DNA of 64,000 nt from Hyphococcus luteus (GTDB lineage Bacteria > Pseudomonadota > Alphaproteobacteria > Caulobacterales > Parvularculaceae), in contig NZ_PJCH01000010.1 in the NCBI RefSeq assembly GCF_002943565.1, positions 186,001 through 250,000 on the forward strand, in the 5' to 3' direction. The notes below the pieces were generated by a model that saw only the letters and a program-made list of their open reading frames with translations, searched no databases and had not been told where the DNA came from. The translations under genes and the position numbers were made by a program. Below, piece after piece: positions 18,004-26,598 of this stretch (positions are counted from its first letter, which is position 1; each line of letters opens with the position of its first letter).

Positions 18004-18687
18004 ATGTGCGGACGGTTTTGGGCCTCCTTGTCTTGGGAAGAATATCGCGAGCTGCTTGACCTTCAGGGAAAGCCGCCGGAGACGAATTTTCAGCCGAATT
18101 GGAATACCGCCCCGACCCATGACGTCCTCATCTGCTCAGAGCGCGACGGCGAACGGCGCATCGAGCAGATGAAATGGGGCCTTGTTCCGATCTGGATGAA
18201 GGACAAGCCGAAATTTTCAACGATTAACGCCAAGGCCGAAACTATCGAGGAAAAGGCGACCTGGAAAGGCTCGCTTAACAAGATGCGCTGCGTCATTCCC
18301 ATCAGCGGGTTTTACGAATGGCGGCGCGGGCCCGGAAAATCGAAGCAGGCCTACGCCATCAAGCGCCGGGACGGCAAGCCGATGCTGCTCGCCGGTCTTT
18401 GGGCCTTCAACGACAAGGTGGATCCTGACCACCCCCGCACCTTCACCATCATCACTTGTCCCGCCAATGAGGTGATGGGCGCGGTCCATGACCGGGTGCC
18501 GGTGATTCTCGATCCGGGCGATCTTGATCTCTGGCTCGGGTCTGAGCCCTGGGGCGAGGTTCACAGGGCGTTGCTGAAATCCTGCCCCGATAAGTGGCTC
18601 ACGGCCTATCCGATCTCCAACGATGTCGGATCGGTCAAGAACAATTACGCCGAACTTCTCGACCCCGAGGGCGATCCGATATTTTAG
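18004..18687 (+). CDS. SRAP-domain protein (HMCES/YedK family)
   Basis: A 227-residue protein that, by family knowledge, crosslinks to abasic sites in single-stranded DNA through Cys2 after removal of Met1. The start was chosen so the protein begins MCGRF, as the family requires; an upstream GTG at 17938 would hide the cysteine. Conserved blocks seen are NWNTAPTHDVLI, KWGLVPIWMKD, INAKAETIEEKATWKGSL, RCVIPISGFYEWRR, LLAGLWAF, TFTIITCPANEVMGAVHDRVPVIL (active-site His). It directly precedes the SOS mutagenesis cassette on the same strand, which fits a role in DNA-damage tolerance. No strong Shine-Dalgarno is visible. Confidence 0.9.
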   Translation: MCGRFWASLSWEEYRELLDLQGKPPETNFQPNWNTAPTHDVLICSERDGERRIEQMKWGLVPIWMKDKPKFSTINAKAETIEEKATWKGSLNKMRCVIPISGFYEWRRGPGKSKQAYAIKRRDGKPMLLAGLWAFNDKVDPDHPRTFTIITCPANEVMGAVHDRVPVILDPGDLDLWLGSEPWGEVHRALLKSCPDKWLTAYPISNDVGSVKNNYAELLDPEGDPIF

Positions 18688-18752
18688 AGCCTTTGGATTC
18701 AAGGCGTTAGCGGCGCATTGCTCCGTATAGAATCGATCCGCTTGACTCAAAA

Positions 18753-18767
18753 GTTCTCTTTTTGTTC
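18753..18767 (+). promoter_or_regulatory. LexA box
   Basis: GTTC (18753-18756), seven bases, GTTC (18764-18767): the exact alphaproteobacterial LexA operator GTTC-N7-GTTC. It lies about 37 bases before imuA, so the cassette should be induced by DNA damage. Confidence 0.88.
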
Positions 18768-18803
18768 TAATTCCCGCCCATAGCTGAAAACGGAACTCGC
18801 GGG

Positions 18804-19574
18804 ATGCAAGCGATCGCGCGCCGCACCGAGCTTGCGCGGCTCAGGCGGCGCATTACCGACATTGAGAAACGCGAATTCACCGGGCTTTCCGCGACGGACG
18901 ATCTCGCCTGCGGGCCTGTTTTGCTGGCGCCTGGCGCCGTGCACGAATTCCGGGCAGGCGATTATCGCGACGCGCCCGCCGCCCTCGGGCTTGTCCTTGC
19001 GCTCGCCGGCGCAGCAGGCATGAAACGCGCGCAACCCGTCATCTGGATCGGGCAAACGCGGGACGCCTTTCATGAGGGCGTTCCTTATGGGTGCGGTTTG
19101 CATTTTTACGGCGTCGACAGCGCGCTCTGCATTTTCGTTCATGCGCGCGACGTCAAGGCCGTTCTCTGGGCGGCTGAAGAGGCGGCGCGTCATGACGCCA
19201 TCGTTCTTGTTGAATTCTGGAAGCCGCATCGCCTGCTCGATCTGACGGCGACGCGGCGCTTGCAGCTCGGCGCGGAAGGCTCGGGCGCGCGGCTCTTTTT
19301 GCTGCGAGATGCGCGCGATGAAGGCCCTAGCGCGGCGCGCACGCGCTGGCGCGTCGCGCCGGCGCCGAGCGCGGAAGATCCATTGGATCAACGGGGATTG
19401 GGGCGGCCGCGCTGGGATGCGGCTTTGGAGAAGAGCCGCGATGGGGATCGCGGCCGGTGGGTATTGGAATGGGATCATGAGCACAGGAGACTCATCGAGG
19501 CCGCGCCGCATTCTCGCCGCGTGGTTTCCGCGATGGCCGATAGATCATCTGAAAAAGATACAGCCGTCGCTTGA
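18804..19574 (+). CDS. imuA: ImuA, SOS-induced RecA-like mutagenesis protein
   Basis: A 256-residue RecA-like protein of the ImuA family, the first gene of the damage-inducible mutagenesis cassette that works with ImuB and DnaE2 in error-prone translesion synthesis. Features: short N-terminus with LARLRRRITDIEKRE, then GPVLLAPGAVHEFRAGDYRDAPAALGLVLALAGAAG, a RecA-like beginning without a good Walker A, and a core ending with LQLGAEGSGARLFLLRDARDEGPSAARTRWRVAPAPS, which is the typical ImuA pattern. It has a perfect LexA box upstream. It overlaps the likely imuB start by about 98 bases, consistent with translational coupling. Confidence 0.87.
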   Translation: MQAIARRTELARLRRRITDIEKREFTGLSATDDLACGPVLLAPGAVHEFRAGDYRDAPAALGLVLALAGAAGMKRAQPVIWIGQTRDAFHEGVPYGCGLHFYGVDSALCIFVHARDVKAVLWAAEEAARHDAIVLVEFWKPHRLLDLTATRRLQLGAEGSGARLFLLRDARDEGPSAARTRWRVAPAPSAEDPLDQRGLGRPRWDAALEKSRDGDRGRWVLEWDHEHRRLIEAAPHSRRVVSAMADRSSEKDTAVA

Positions 19575-21033
19575 AGCGGCGTCTGCGCCGATCGTGCTTC
19601 ATGAAAAGACGAAAAGCGCCTTGCGCATCCGCGCCATGGACGCGCGCGCCGCGCAGCTTGGTTTCTATCAAGGCCAGGCGCTTGCCGATGCGCGCGCCAT
19701 CGAGCCGAAGCTGATCGCCGTCGAGGCCGGCAGGGAGGAAGAGGCGCGCGCCTTCCGGCGTCTCGCCGAAGAGCTGATGCGCTATTCGCCGGTCGTCTGC
19801 GTTCAAGAGACAGGGGAAGTCTTTATCGACATCACGGGCTGTCAGCGCCTCTTTGGCGGTGAGGATGTCATTCTTGAGGATCTGACCTCTCGCATCCGGC
19901 GCGCCGGCTATTCGGCCCGCGCCGCGATCGCAGACACCGCCGGCGCCGCCTGGGCGCTGGCGCGTTATGGAGAAGAGGGCGTCGTAGAGCAGGGCGCGCA
20001 TGATGCGGCCATCGCGTCCTTGCCGGTCGAGGCGTTGCGCTTGCCGCCGGCGCTATCGGACCGCCTGCGCCGCCTCGGCCTTAAAAGAGTGGAGCAGCTT
20101 TACGGAATGCCGCGCGCTCCGTTGACAGCGCGCTTTACCAAAACCCTCCTGTTGCGGCTCGGTCAGGCCCTGGGGATGGAGCCTGAACCCCTGACGCCGA
20201 TTTCGCCGGCGCCGCTTTATTATTCGCAACGGAAACTCGCCGAACCGGTTTCCACGCTCGAAGCCGTCAAATCCATTCTGGCGCCGCTCGCCCAAGATCT
20301 CGCAGGCGCGCTTGTCCGGGATGCCGCCGGGGCGCGGCGTTTCGAGGTCTCGCTCTTCCGCGTCGATAATCATGTAACGCGCGTGCAAGTCGGCGCCAGC
20401 GCGCCGGCGCGCGATGCGGTTCATATCATGCGATTATTCTCGAACCGGCTCGACGATCTTCAGGACGATTATGACGCCGGTTTCGGGTTCGAACTATTGC
20501 GCCTCAGCGCCTTCGAGGTTCGCCCGCTTGCCGTCAGGCAGCGCGCCGCGTTCGATCTCAAATCGGACAGGGCGGCCCAGGACGAAGCGCTGGCGGAACT
20601 GAAAGACCGGCTCAGCAACTGGTTGGGCGAGAAAAATGTCTGTCGCATGCGGTTCCGCGACACGCATCTTCCCGAACGCGCCGCGGTCTTTACGCCGGTC
20701 ATCGCGCCCGATGACAAACCCGAACACAGTCCCGGCGCCGGCGCTCGGCCGGTGAAGCTGTTGCCGCGTCCCGAAGAAATCGAGGCGATCGCGGAAGTCC
20801 CGGACGGCCCGCCGCTACGCTTTAAATGGCGTCGGGTCGCTTATGCCGTCGCGCGCGCCAACGGTCCCGAACGCATCGCCGATGAATGGCAAAGGAAAGA
20901 AGCGTCAGGCGCGACGCGTGATTATTATCGTATTGAAACGCCCGAAGGCCGCCGCTTCTGGCTTTTTCGCGAAGGGCTCTATGGGCGCGAGACGGCAAGT
21001 CCGCGGTGGTTCCTGCACGGGTTTTTCGCATGA
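19477..21033 (+). CDS. imuB: ImuB, Y-family-like DNA polymerase subunit
   Basis: About 518 residues from the ATG at 19477 (MSTGDSSRPRRILAAWFPRW); the open frame extends upstream to 19309, but the ImuB N-terminus (RRILAAWFP..PID) fits the later start. The fold is Y-family polymerase-like: ARAIEPKLIAVEAG, VFIDITGCQRLFGGED, ARAAIADTAGAAWALAR, LPPALSDRLRRLGLKRVEQL. ImuB proteins usually lack the catalytic acids and serve as a hub linking DnaE2, ImuA and the sliding clamp. The C-terminus DYYRIETPEGRRFWLFREGLY is the family hallmark. The stop overlaps the dnaE2 start (ATGA). Confidence 0.88.
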   Translation: MSTGDSSRPRRILAAWFPRWPIDHLKKIQPSLEAASAPIVLHEKTKSALRIRAMDARAAQLGFYQGQALADARAIEPKLIAVEAGREEEARAFRRLAEELMRYSPVVCVQETGEVFIDITGCQRLFGGEDVILEDLTSRIRRAGYSARAAIADTAGAAWALARYGEEGVVEQGAHDAAIASLPVEALRLPPALSDRLRRLGLKRVEQLYGMPRAPLTARFTKTLLLRLGQALGMEPEPLTPISPAPLYYSQRKLAEPVSTLEAVKSILAPLAQDLAGALVRDAAGARRFEVSLFRVDNHVTRVQVGASAPARDAVHIMRLFSNRLDDLQDDYDAGFGFELLRLSAFEVRPLAVRQRAAFDLKSDRAAQDEALAELKDRLSNWLGEKNVCRMRFRDTHLPERAAVFTPVIAPDDKPEHSPGAGARPVKLLPRPEEIEAIAEVPDGPPLRFKWRRVAYAVARANGPERIADEWQRKEASGATRDYYRIETPEGRRFWLFREGLYGRETASPRWFLHGFFA

Positions 21034-24000
21034 CCCGTTACGCCGAACTTTGCGCCATGAGCAATTTCACATTCCTCAAAGGCGCGTCGCATCCCGACGA
21101 GCTGGTCTTTCAGGCGGCGAAGCTCGGGCTCAAGGCGGTGGCCGTCACCGACGTCAACACGCTCGCCGGCGTCGTGCGCGCGCATACCGCCGCAAAAGAA
21201 ATCGGCTTCCGGTTCATCACCGGCGTGCGCCTCAACTTTTCCGACGATACGCCCGATATGCTGTGCTGGCCGTCGGATCGCGCCGCCTATGGGCGGCTTT
21301 GCAAGCTTTTGACCCGCGGGAAAATGCGCGCGGCGAAAGGCGATTGCGAGATTACGCGCGCCGACGCGCTGGAGCTTGGCGAGGGGCAATTGTTTGCATG
21401 TCTCCCAGACGATCCCTTCGCGCCGGTCATCGCTGAGACGCTCAACGATTTCCGGTCCGCCTTTCCGGGATCGGTCTGGCTCGCCGGCGCGCGGCGCTTC
21501 CGCGACGATGACCGCCGCGTCCTCAATCAGCTGGCGCTGACCGCTAGGGCTGCGCGCGTTCCGCTGCTCGCCGTCAATGACATTCTCTACCATGCGCCCG
21601 AACGCCGGCGGCTCGCCGATATCGTTCACTGCATCCGCGAGCATGTAACGGTTTTCGATGCGGGCCGCGCCCTCGAAGCAAACGCCGAACGGCATCTGAA
21701 ACCGCCGTCGGAGATGCTGCGTCTCTTCAAGGATCATGCCTACGCCATCGAAGAGACCTTGCATGTGGCGGAGCGGGCGCAATTCTCGCTCGACGAACTG
21801 CGCTATGAATATCCGGAAGAAACATGCGGGGGCAGCGCCTCGCCGCAGCAAGAACTTGAGCGCCTCGCCTGGGAGGGCGCAAAGATGCGCTATCCCGGCG
21901 GGGTTCCTGAGAAAGTCTCGAAGGCGCTTCATCACGAGCTCGCGCTCATCCAGGAACTCGACTATGCGCGCTATTTCCTGACCGTCTACGACGTGGTGCG
22001 CTATGCGCGATCGCAAGGCATTCTCTGCCAGGGCAGGGGCTCGGCGGCGAACTCTTCCGTTTGTTATTGCCTCGGCGTCACCTCGGTCGATCCGGCGCAG
22101 ATGGACCTTCTGTTCGAGCGCTTCGTATCGGCGGATCGCAACGAGCCGCCGGATATCGACATCGATTTCGAGCATGAGCGGCGCGAGGAGGTGATCCAGT
22201 ATATCTACAGGAAATACGGCCGCGACCGCGCCGGCATCGCCGCGACGGTCATCACCTATAGAACGAGGAGCGCCGTGCGCGAAGTCGGCAAGGCCTTCGG
22301 CCTTTCCGACGATGTCATCTCATCGCTTGCAAAAAGCAATTGGGGCGGCGACGCTTCCGGCGTCAATGAGGCGCGCGTCCTAGAGCAGGGGCTCGATCCT
22401 GGCGATCTGACCTTGCGTCACGCGCTCGAATTCTCAAAACAGCTGATTGGGTTCCCGCGCCATCTTTCCCAGCATACTGGGGGCTTCGTGATGACGCGCG
22501 GACCGCTGGAGGAAGTTATTCCTATCGGCAATGCGGCCATGGCGGATCGCAGCTTCGTCGAATGGGATAAGGACGATCTCGACGCCCTCGGCATGATCAA
22601 GGTCGATGTCTTAGGGCTAGGCATGCTCACATGCATCGCCAAGGCCTTCGCGCTCCTGAAAAAGCATTACGGCGCCGATCTCGATCTTGCTTCGATCCCG
22701 GCCGAAGACTCTGCAGTCTACGACATGATCTGCAGGGCCGACACGCTCGGGGTCTTCCAGATCGAAAGCCGGGCGCAGATGTCCATGCTGCCGCGTTTGA
22801 AGCCGCGCAACTTCTACGATCTCGTCATCGAAGTCGCCATCGTCCGGCCGGGGCCGATCCAGGGCGACATGGTGCATCCCTATCTGCGCCGCCGGGACGG
22901 CATCGAAAAGGTTGAGTATCCGAGCAGGGATCTCGAAGAGGTGCTCGGCAGGACACTCGGCGTTCCCTTGTTTCAGGAACAGGCCATGAAGATCGCCATT
23001 GTCGCCGCCGGCTTCACGCCCACTGAGGCGGACGGACTGCGCCGCGCCATGGCGACGTTCCGGCGGGCGGGAACGATCCACCAGTATCACGGCAAGATGG
23101 TCGAAGGCATGGCGGCGCGCGGCTATGACCGCGATTTCGCCGAGCGCTGTTTCAAGCAGATCGAGGGCTTCGGCGAATATGGCTTTCCCGAAAGCCATGC
23201 GGCGAGTTTTGCACTGCTTGTCTATGTCTCCTGCTGGCTCAAATGCCGCTACCCGGACGTCTTCTGCGCCGCGCTTGTCAATGCACAGCCCATGGGCTTC
23301 TACGCGCCGGCGCAGATCGTCCGCGACGCGCGCGAGCACGGCTTCGAAATCCGCCCCGCCGACGTCAATCATTCCTCCATCGATCTGACGCTGGAGGAGG
23401 GGGAAGGCCCCGGGCCGCTTCATGCGCGCCATCAGGAAATGAAGAGCGCCATATGCGGGCGCCATACGGTGCGGCTGGGCTTCCGGCTCGTCAAAGGCCT
23501 CGCCGAAAAAGATGCAGCCCGCATCGAAGAATGTCGCGGCGCGGGCTATGATTCTGTGCGCGATCTCTGGCTGAGGACCGGCCTGTCACAAGCTTCGCTT
23601 GAAATACTCGCCAACGCCGACGCCTTCACCTCACTCGGGCTTTCGCGGCGCGCGGCGCTCTGGGCCGTCCAGGGGCTCGATAAGGTGAAGGGCGACGCCC
23701 AGTTGCCGCTCTTCGCCGCCGAAACCGCATTCCGGAAAGAAGAAGAGGTCGCGCTGCCGGCGATGCCGCTCGGCGAGGAAGTCGCCTATGATTACAAGAC
23801 CATTAAGATGTCGCTGAAGCGCCATCCGGTCTCGTTTCTTCGCCCTTGGCTCAAATCATCCCGTTACGCCGCGAATGAAGAATTATGGACCATGTCGAAT
23901 GGCCGGTCCGTGTCGGTGTCAGGGCTGGTGCTCGTGCGTCAGCGGCCAGGCACGGCGAAAGGCGTCATCTTCGCCACCCTCGAAGACGAGACCGGGATCG

Positions 24001-24314
24001 CAAACATCATCATCTGGCCGAAAGTCTTTGAGCGCTTCCGCCGTGAAGTCTTGGGCGCGCGGTTCTTGGGCGTTTCCGGCGCTTTGCAGCGTGAAGGCGA
24101 CGTCATCCACGTTGTCGCGCGGCGGCTTTATAATCTGACGCCCAAGCTCGCGGATCTCAGCGACTACCATGGTGAGATGGATGACGGTCTTTCAAGAGCG
24201 GATGAGTTCAAGCGGCCAGTGATCGAGGATCTGAGGAAAGGGGATTTTCGCCGGCGCATGGAGCGCGCCAGGCATATGGAGGACATCCTGCCGGGCGGGC
24301 GGAATTTTCATTAG
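21030..24314 (+). CDS. dnaE2: DnaE2, error-prone DNA polymerase III alpha subunit
   Basis: A 1094-residue C-family polymerase of the DnaE2/ImuC type. The start at 21030 (MTRYAELCAMSNFTFLKGASHPDEL) overlaps the imuB stop and places the PHP domain at the N-terminus. Motifs: SNFTFLKGASHPDE and VTDVNTLAGV (PHP), PPDIDIDFEHERREEVIQYIY with the catalytic aspartates, GFPRHLSQHTGGFVMTRGPL, RPGPIQGDMVHPYLRRRDG, FQEQAMKIAIVAAGFTPTEADGLRRAMATFRR, EYGFPESHAASFALLVYVS. A C-terminal OB fold (VSVSGLVLVRQRPGTAKGVIF) completes it. Together with imuA and imuB it forms the SOS mutasome. Confidence 0.94.
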   Translation: MTRYAELCAMSNFTFLKGASHPDELVFQAAKLGLKAVAVTDVNTLAGVVRAHTAAKEIGFRFITGVRLNFSDDTPDMLCWPSDRAAYGRLCKLLTRGKMRAAKGDCEITRADALELGEGQLFACLPDDPFAPVIAETLNDFRSAFPGSVWLAGARRFRDDDRRVLNQLALTARAARVPLLAVNDILYHAPERRRLADIVHCIREHVTVFDAGRALEANAERHLKPPSEMLRLFKDHAYAIEETLHVAERAQFSLDELRYEYPEETCGGSASPQQELERLAWEGAKMRYPGGVPEKVSKALHHELALIQELDYARYFLTVYDVVRYARSQGILCQGRGSAANSSVCYCLGVTSVDPAQMDLLFERFVSADRNEPPDIDIDFEHERREEVIQYIYRKYGRDRAGIAATVITYRTRSAVREVGKAFGLSDDVISSLAKSNWGGDASGVNEARVLEQGLDPGDLTLRHALEFSKQLIGFPRHLSQHTGGFVMTRGPLEEVIPIGNAAMADRSFVEWDKDDLDALGMIKVDVLGLGMLTCIAKAFALLKKHYGADLDLASIPAEDSAVYDMICRADTLGVFQIESRAQMSMLPRLKPRNFYDLVIEVAIVRPGPIQGDMVHPYLRRRDGIEKVEYPSRDLEEVLGRTLGVPLFQEQAMKIAIVAAGFTPTEADGLRRAMATFRRAGTIHQYHGKMVEGMAARGYDRDFAERCFKQIEGFGEYGFPESHAASFALLVYVSCWLKCRYPDVFCAALVNAQPMGFYAPAQIVRDAREHGFEIRPADVNHSSIDLTLEEGEGPGPLHARHQEMKSAICGRHTVRLGFRLVKGLAEKDAARIEECRGAGYDSVRDLWLRTGLSQASLEILANADAFTSLGLSRRAALWAVQGLDKVKGDAQLPLFAAETAFRKEEEVALPAMPLGEEVAYDYKTIKMSLKRHPVSFLRPWLKSSRYAANEELWTMSNGRSVSVSGLVLVRQRPGTAKGVIFATLEDETGIANIIIWPKVFERFRREVLGARFLGVSGALQREGDVIHVVARRLYNLTPKLADLSDYHGEMDDGLSRADEFKRPVIEDLRKGDFRRRMERARHMEDILPGGRNFH

Positions 24315-24789
24315 CGTGTCCTATGATGGATGATACAGACTAAGTAATGTTTTCAACGCGTTATGAGCCGAAGTGTGCAACATGTGTGCACACGGAATAG
24401 TTTGCGGATGATAGGTTTTTTTTTAATCATGCGGTGCTTTGAGAAGATGAATTGGAAGCGTGGATTTTGATGATACGGCGCGGTGCGGACGACAAAGTTT
24501 ACCTGCTGAGTCTTGACACAAGATGTCGCCGTAAAGACGAGCGAGACGTGGTTTCGTTCCAGAATTTCGCAGCGTTTTCGCGAAGAAAATTCGAACTATG
24601 GCTTTGGGGCCGGAAAATGTGGTTTTCTGGCCGCGCTTCGAGCATGCAACCTCTTCTTATTCCTGATCTATCTTGCGTCGTACAGGAATTGCAGCTTACT
24701 GCTTAGGCGCACGAGAGAACAACAGGAATCGAAGTCCCTTGTCTGGACCGCGTACAGGATCGAACGACAAGTCGCTTTGCGCAGAAAGC
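24315..24789. other. upstream region of the first receptor module
   Basis: About 475 AT-richer bases. They contain the left 32-bp direct repeat, a perfect 10-bp palindrome GTGTGCACAC (24384-24393), and presumably the promoter of the sigma gene. I looked for a lasso precursor with an LGKA-type leader on both strands and found none. Confidence 0.5.
24325..24356 (+). repeat. 32-bp direct repeat, left copy
   Basis: The 32-base sequence starts GATGGATGATACAGAC 11 bases after the dnaE2 stop. It matches 39235-39266 at 29 of 32 positions in the same orientation. The two copies bracket the two sigma-FecR-receptor-peptidase modules. Confidence 0.7.
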
Positions 24790-25368
24790 GTGCGCGAGGC
24801 TCATGCCGATACGCTGCTTGCCGATCTTTACCGCAATCATTTTGCAAACCTCGTTTCCAATATCCGCAAATCTTTTGGCTCAGGCCCGCCCGACCCCGAA
24901 GACGTGGTGCAATCGGCTTTTGCCAAATATGCGAGCCTTGAAAACCCGCAAGAGATCAAGGACCCCCGATCTTTCATCTATATCGCAGCGCGCAATCTCG
25001 TGCTCGACCATAAGCGCTCGGCGAAGGTCGCCGATGCCTATATCGCCGAACAGATCGCGCTCGATTATGAACTGAAGCTGGAAGGAATCACCCCCGAACG
25101 CGTCGTAGTAGCGAAAGAACGCTTCGATATCCTGATCGAGGCCATGCGCGCGCTGCCCCGAAAACAGCAGGTCATCCTCGCCATGAGCCGACTTGAAGGC
25201 AAAAGCTATCGGGAAATCGGGGAGGAGATGGGCTGGTCCGCCGGCGATATCAGCCGCAACATGAAAATGGCGATCGCTTCCCTCGTCATTGCGCTGAAAC
25301 GCAAACGGATGATCGCAACAAGAGGCGGCGGCGCGGCAGAACAAAAAATGTCGGAAAACGACCGATGA
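24790..25368 (+). CDS. FecI-type ECF sigma factor, receptor module 1
   Basis: A FecI-like sigma factor, region 2 DLYRNHFANLVSNIRKSFGSGPPDPEDVVQSAFAKYASL and region 4 LPRKQQVILAMSRLEGKSYREIGEEMGWSAGDISRNMKMAIASL. The true start is unclear: the open frame goes back to a TTG at 24673, but domain length points to the GTG at 24790 (about 192 residues), and neither has a strong Shine-Dalgarno. The stop overlaps the fecR-like start by four bases (ATGA), so sigma and regulator are co-translated. By the FecIRA model it transcribes the adjacent receptor gene when the receptor is occupied. Confidence 0.85.
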   Translation: MREAHADTLLADLYRNHFANLVSNIRKSFGSGPPDPEDVVQSAFAKYASLENPQEIKDPRSFIYIAARNLVLDHKRSAKVADAYIAEQIALDYELKLEGITPERVVVAKERFDILIEAMRALPRKQQVILAMSRLEGKSYREIGEEMGWSAGDISRNMKMAIASLVIALKRKRMIATRGGGAAEQKMSENDR

Positions 25369-26408
25369 ACAACGAGGAAACCATTGAGGAAAGACTTGAG
25401 CGCGAGGCCGCCGATTGGTTCGCAGCGATGCATTCGGGCGAGACCACGCCCGAATTGCGCCAGCGCTTTGAAGCGTGGCTCCATGGCGATCGCACTCATA
25501 AAATCGCCTATCGCGAATTCGAGCAGGTCTATCGCGATCTCGACCATGTGGCGGTCGAGGCGGGCGTTGATGTCGATGGCGCCCTTGTTCGCCAAAAAGC
25601 CGGCTGGGTTGAGCTTGTCGCCGGGTGGCTACGCCGCCCGGCTTTTGCTCTTGTCGCCGCCGCCCTCATGGCGATACCGGTCGCTGCCTATCTGACTACG
25701 AGAGAAGCGCCGGGCGACCTCATTCATGCGGCGGCGCCCGATTATGTCACTAAGACCGCCGAGATCCGGGATATCACCCTCGAAGACGGCACACGCGTCA
25801 CCCTCGGCGCTAGGTCCAAAATCGCAACCGCCTTCACGCCGAAGGAACGGCGCGTGACGCTGTTAGAGGGCGAAGCGTTTTTTGAAGTAACGAAAGACCC
25901 GGACCGGCCGTTCTATGTCGCCGCTCAGGACACGCTGGTGCGCGTCGTCGGTACGAAATTCGATGTCAAACGCAGCGCCGAGATTGTTCATGTTTCGGTA
26001 CTTGAAGGCATCGTTGAAGTGATGAAGCCTGACAATATCGAAAAAGCGATAGAGACGGCTGATAGCAGCGCCTTCGACAAACAGATACTGACGGCCGGCG
26101 AACGGGTGAGCGCCGCGCGGCGCGTTGCCCTGCCCGAAGCGCGCCAGGTGGAGACCGCCAAACCCGGCGTCTGGCGGGAAGGGAGACTCGCCTATGAAGA
26201 CGCGAGCCTTGCCGAAATCGTCGCCGACGTAAACCGCTATTACGATCGCCGGGTCCGCATTGCGACTTCCGATGTGGGAGACTTGCGCTCAACGATCGCG
26301 TTCAACTCTTCTGAGATCGACCAGTTTTTCGACGTCATCGAAACGATCCAGCCAGTGAGTATAGATCGCGCCGCATCCGGCGACATCATCATCAAACGCA
26401 AACGCTGA
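25365..26408 (+). CDS. FecR-type anti-sigma/signal transducer, module 1
   Basis: A 347-residue single-pass inner-membrane protein. The cytoplasmic N-domain (EAADWFAAMHSGETTPELRQRFEAWLHGDRTHKIAYREFEQVYRDLD) is the DUF4880/FecR_N sigma-binding part. One membrane span follows (FALVAAALMAIPVAAYL). The periplasmic FecR domain has ITLEDGTRVTLGARSKIATAFTPKERRV, GEAFFEVTKDPDRPFYV and VVGTKFDVKRS. The C-terminal domain (LAYEDASLAEIVADVNRYYDRRVRI) is STN-like and would contact the receptor's STN domain. It lies between the sigma and receptor genes and overlaps sigma by four bases. Confidence 0.92.
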   Translation: MNNEETIEERLEREAADWFAAMHSGETTPELRQRFEAWLHGDRTHKIAYREFEQVYRDLDHVAVEAGVDVDGALVRQKAGWVELVAGWLRRPAFALVAAALMAIPVAAYLTTREAPGDLIHAAAPDYVTKTAEIRDITLEDGTRVTLGARSKIATAFTPKERRVTLLEGEAFFEVTKDPDRPFYVAAQDTLVRVVGTKFDVKRSAEIVHVSVLEGIVEVMKPDNIEKAIETADSSAFDKQILTAGERVSAARRVALPEARQVETAKPGVWREGRLAYEDASLAEIVADVNRYYDRRVRIATSDVGDLRSTIAFNSSEIDQFFDVIETIQPVSIDRAASGDIIIKRKR

Positions 26409-26484
26409 ACGGCGCTTTCGCGTCAGCACGCCGTGCAAGCGGGGCGGTCATGAAACAAAAATGAAGGAATGGTGAAACTTTTTT

Positions 26485-26512
26485 GGAACGCAAATCAAGG
26501 CTCCCCGTCGTT
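26485..26512 (+). promoter_or_regulatory. candidate ECF promoter of the module 1 receptor gene
   Basis: GGAAC (26485-26489), 16 bases, CGTCGTT (26506-26512), about 87 bases before the receptor ATG. GGAAC with a downstream CGTC is the usual ECF-sigma pattern; the adjacent sigma factor is the obvious candidate. Sequence match only. Confidence 0.4.
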
Positions 26513-26598
26513 GTCATAAGGCTGAATTCGGGAAGCGGGAAAGTAGCGGTCCCGACGAAGCCTCTCATGCAGCAAGCATCGTCGGGAGGGCGACCATC

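Noticed and set aside
20979-22175. 398-codon minus-strand frame inside dnaE2
   Set aside because: Antisense of the DnaE2 PHP and polymerase motifs.
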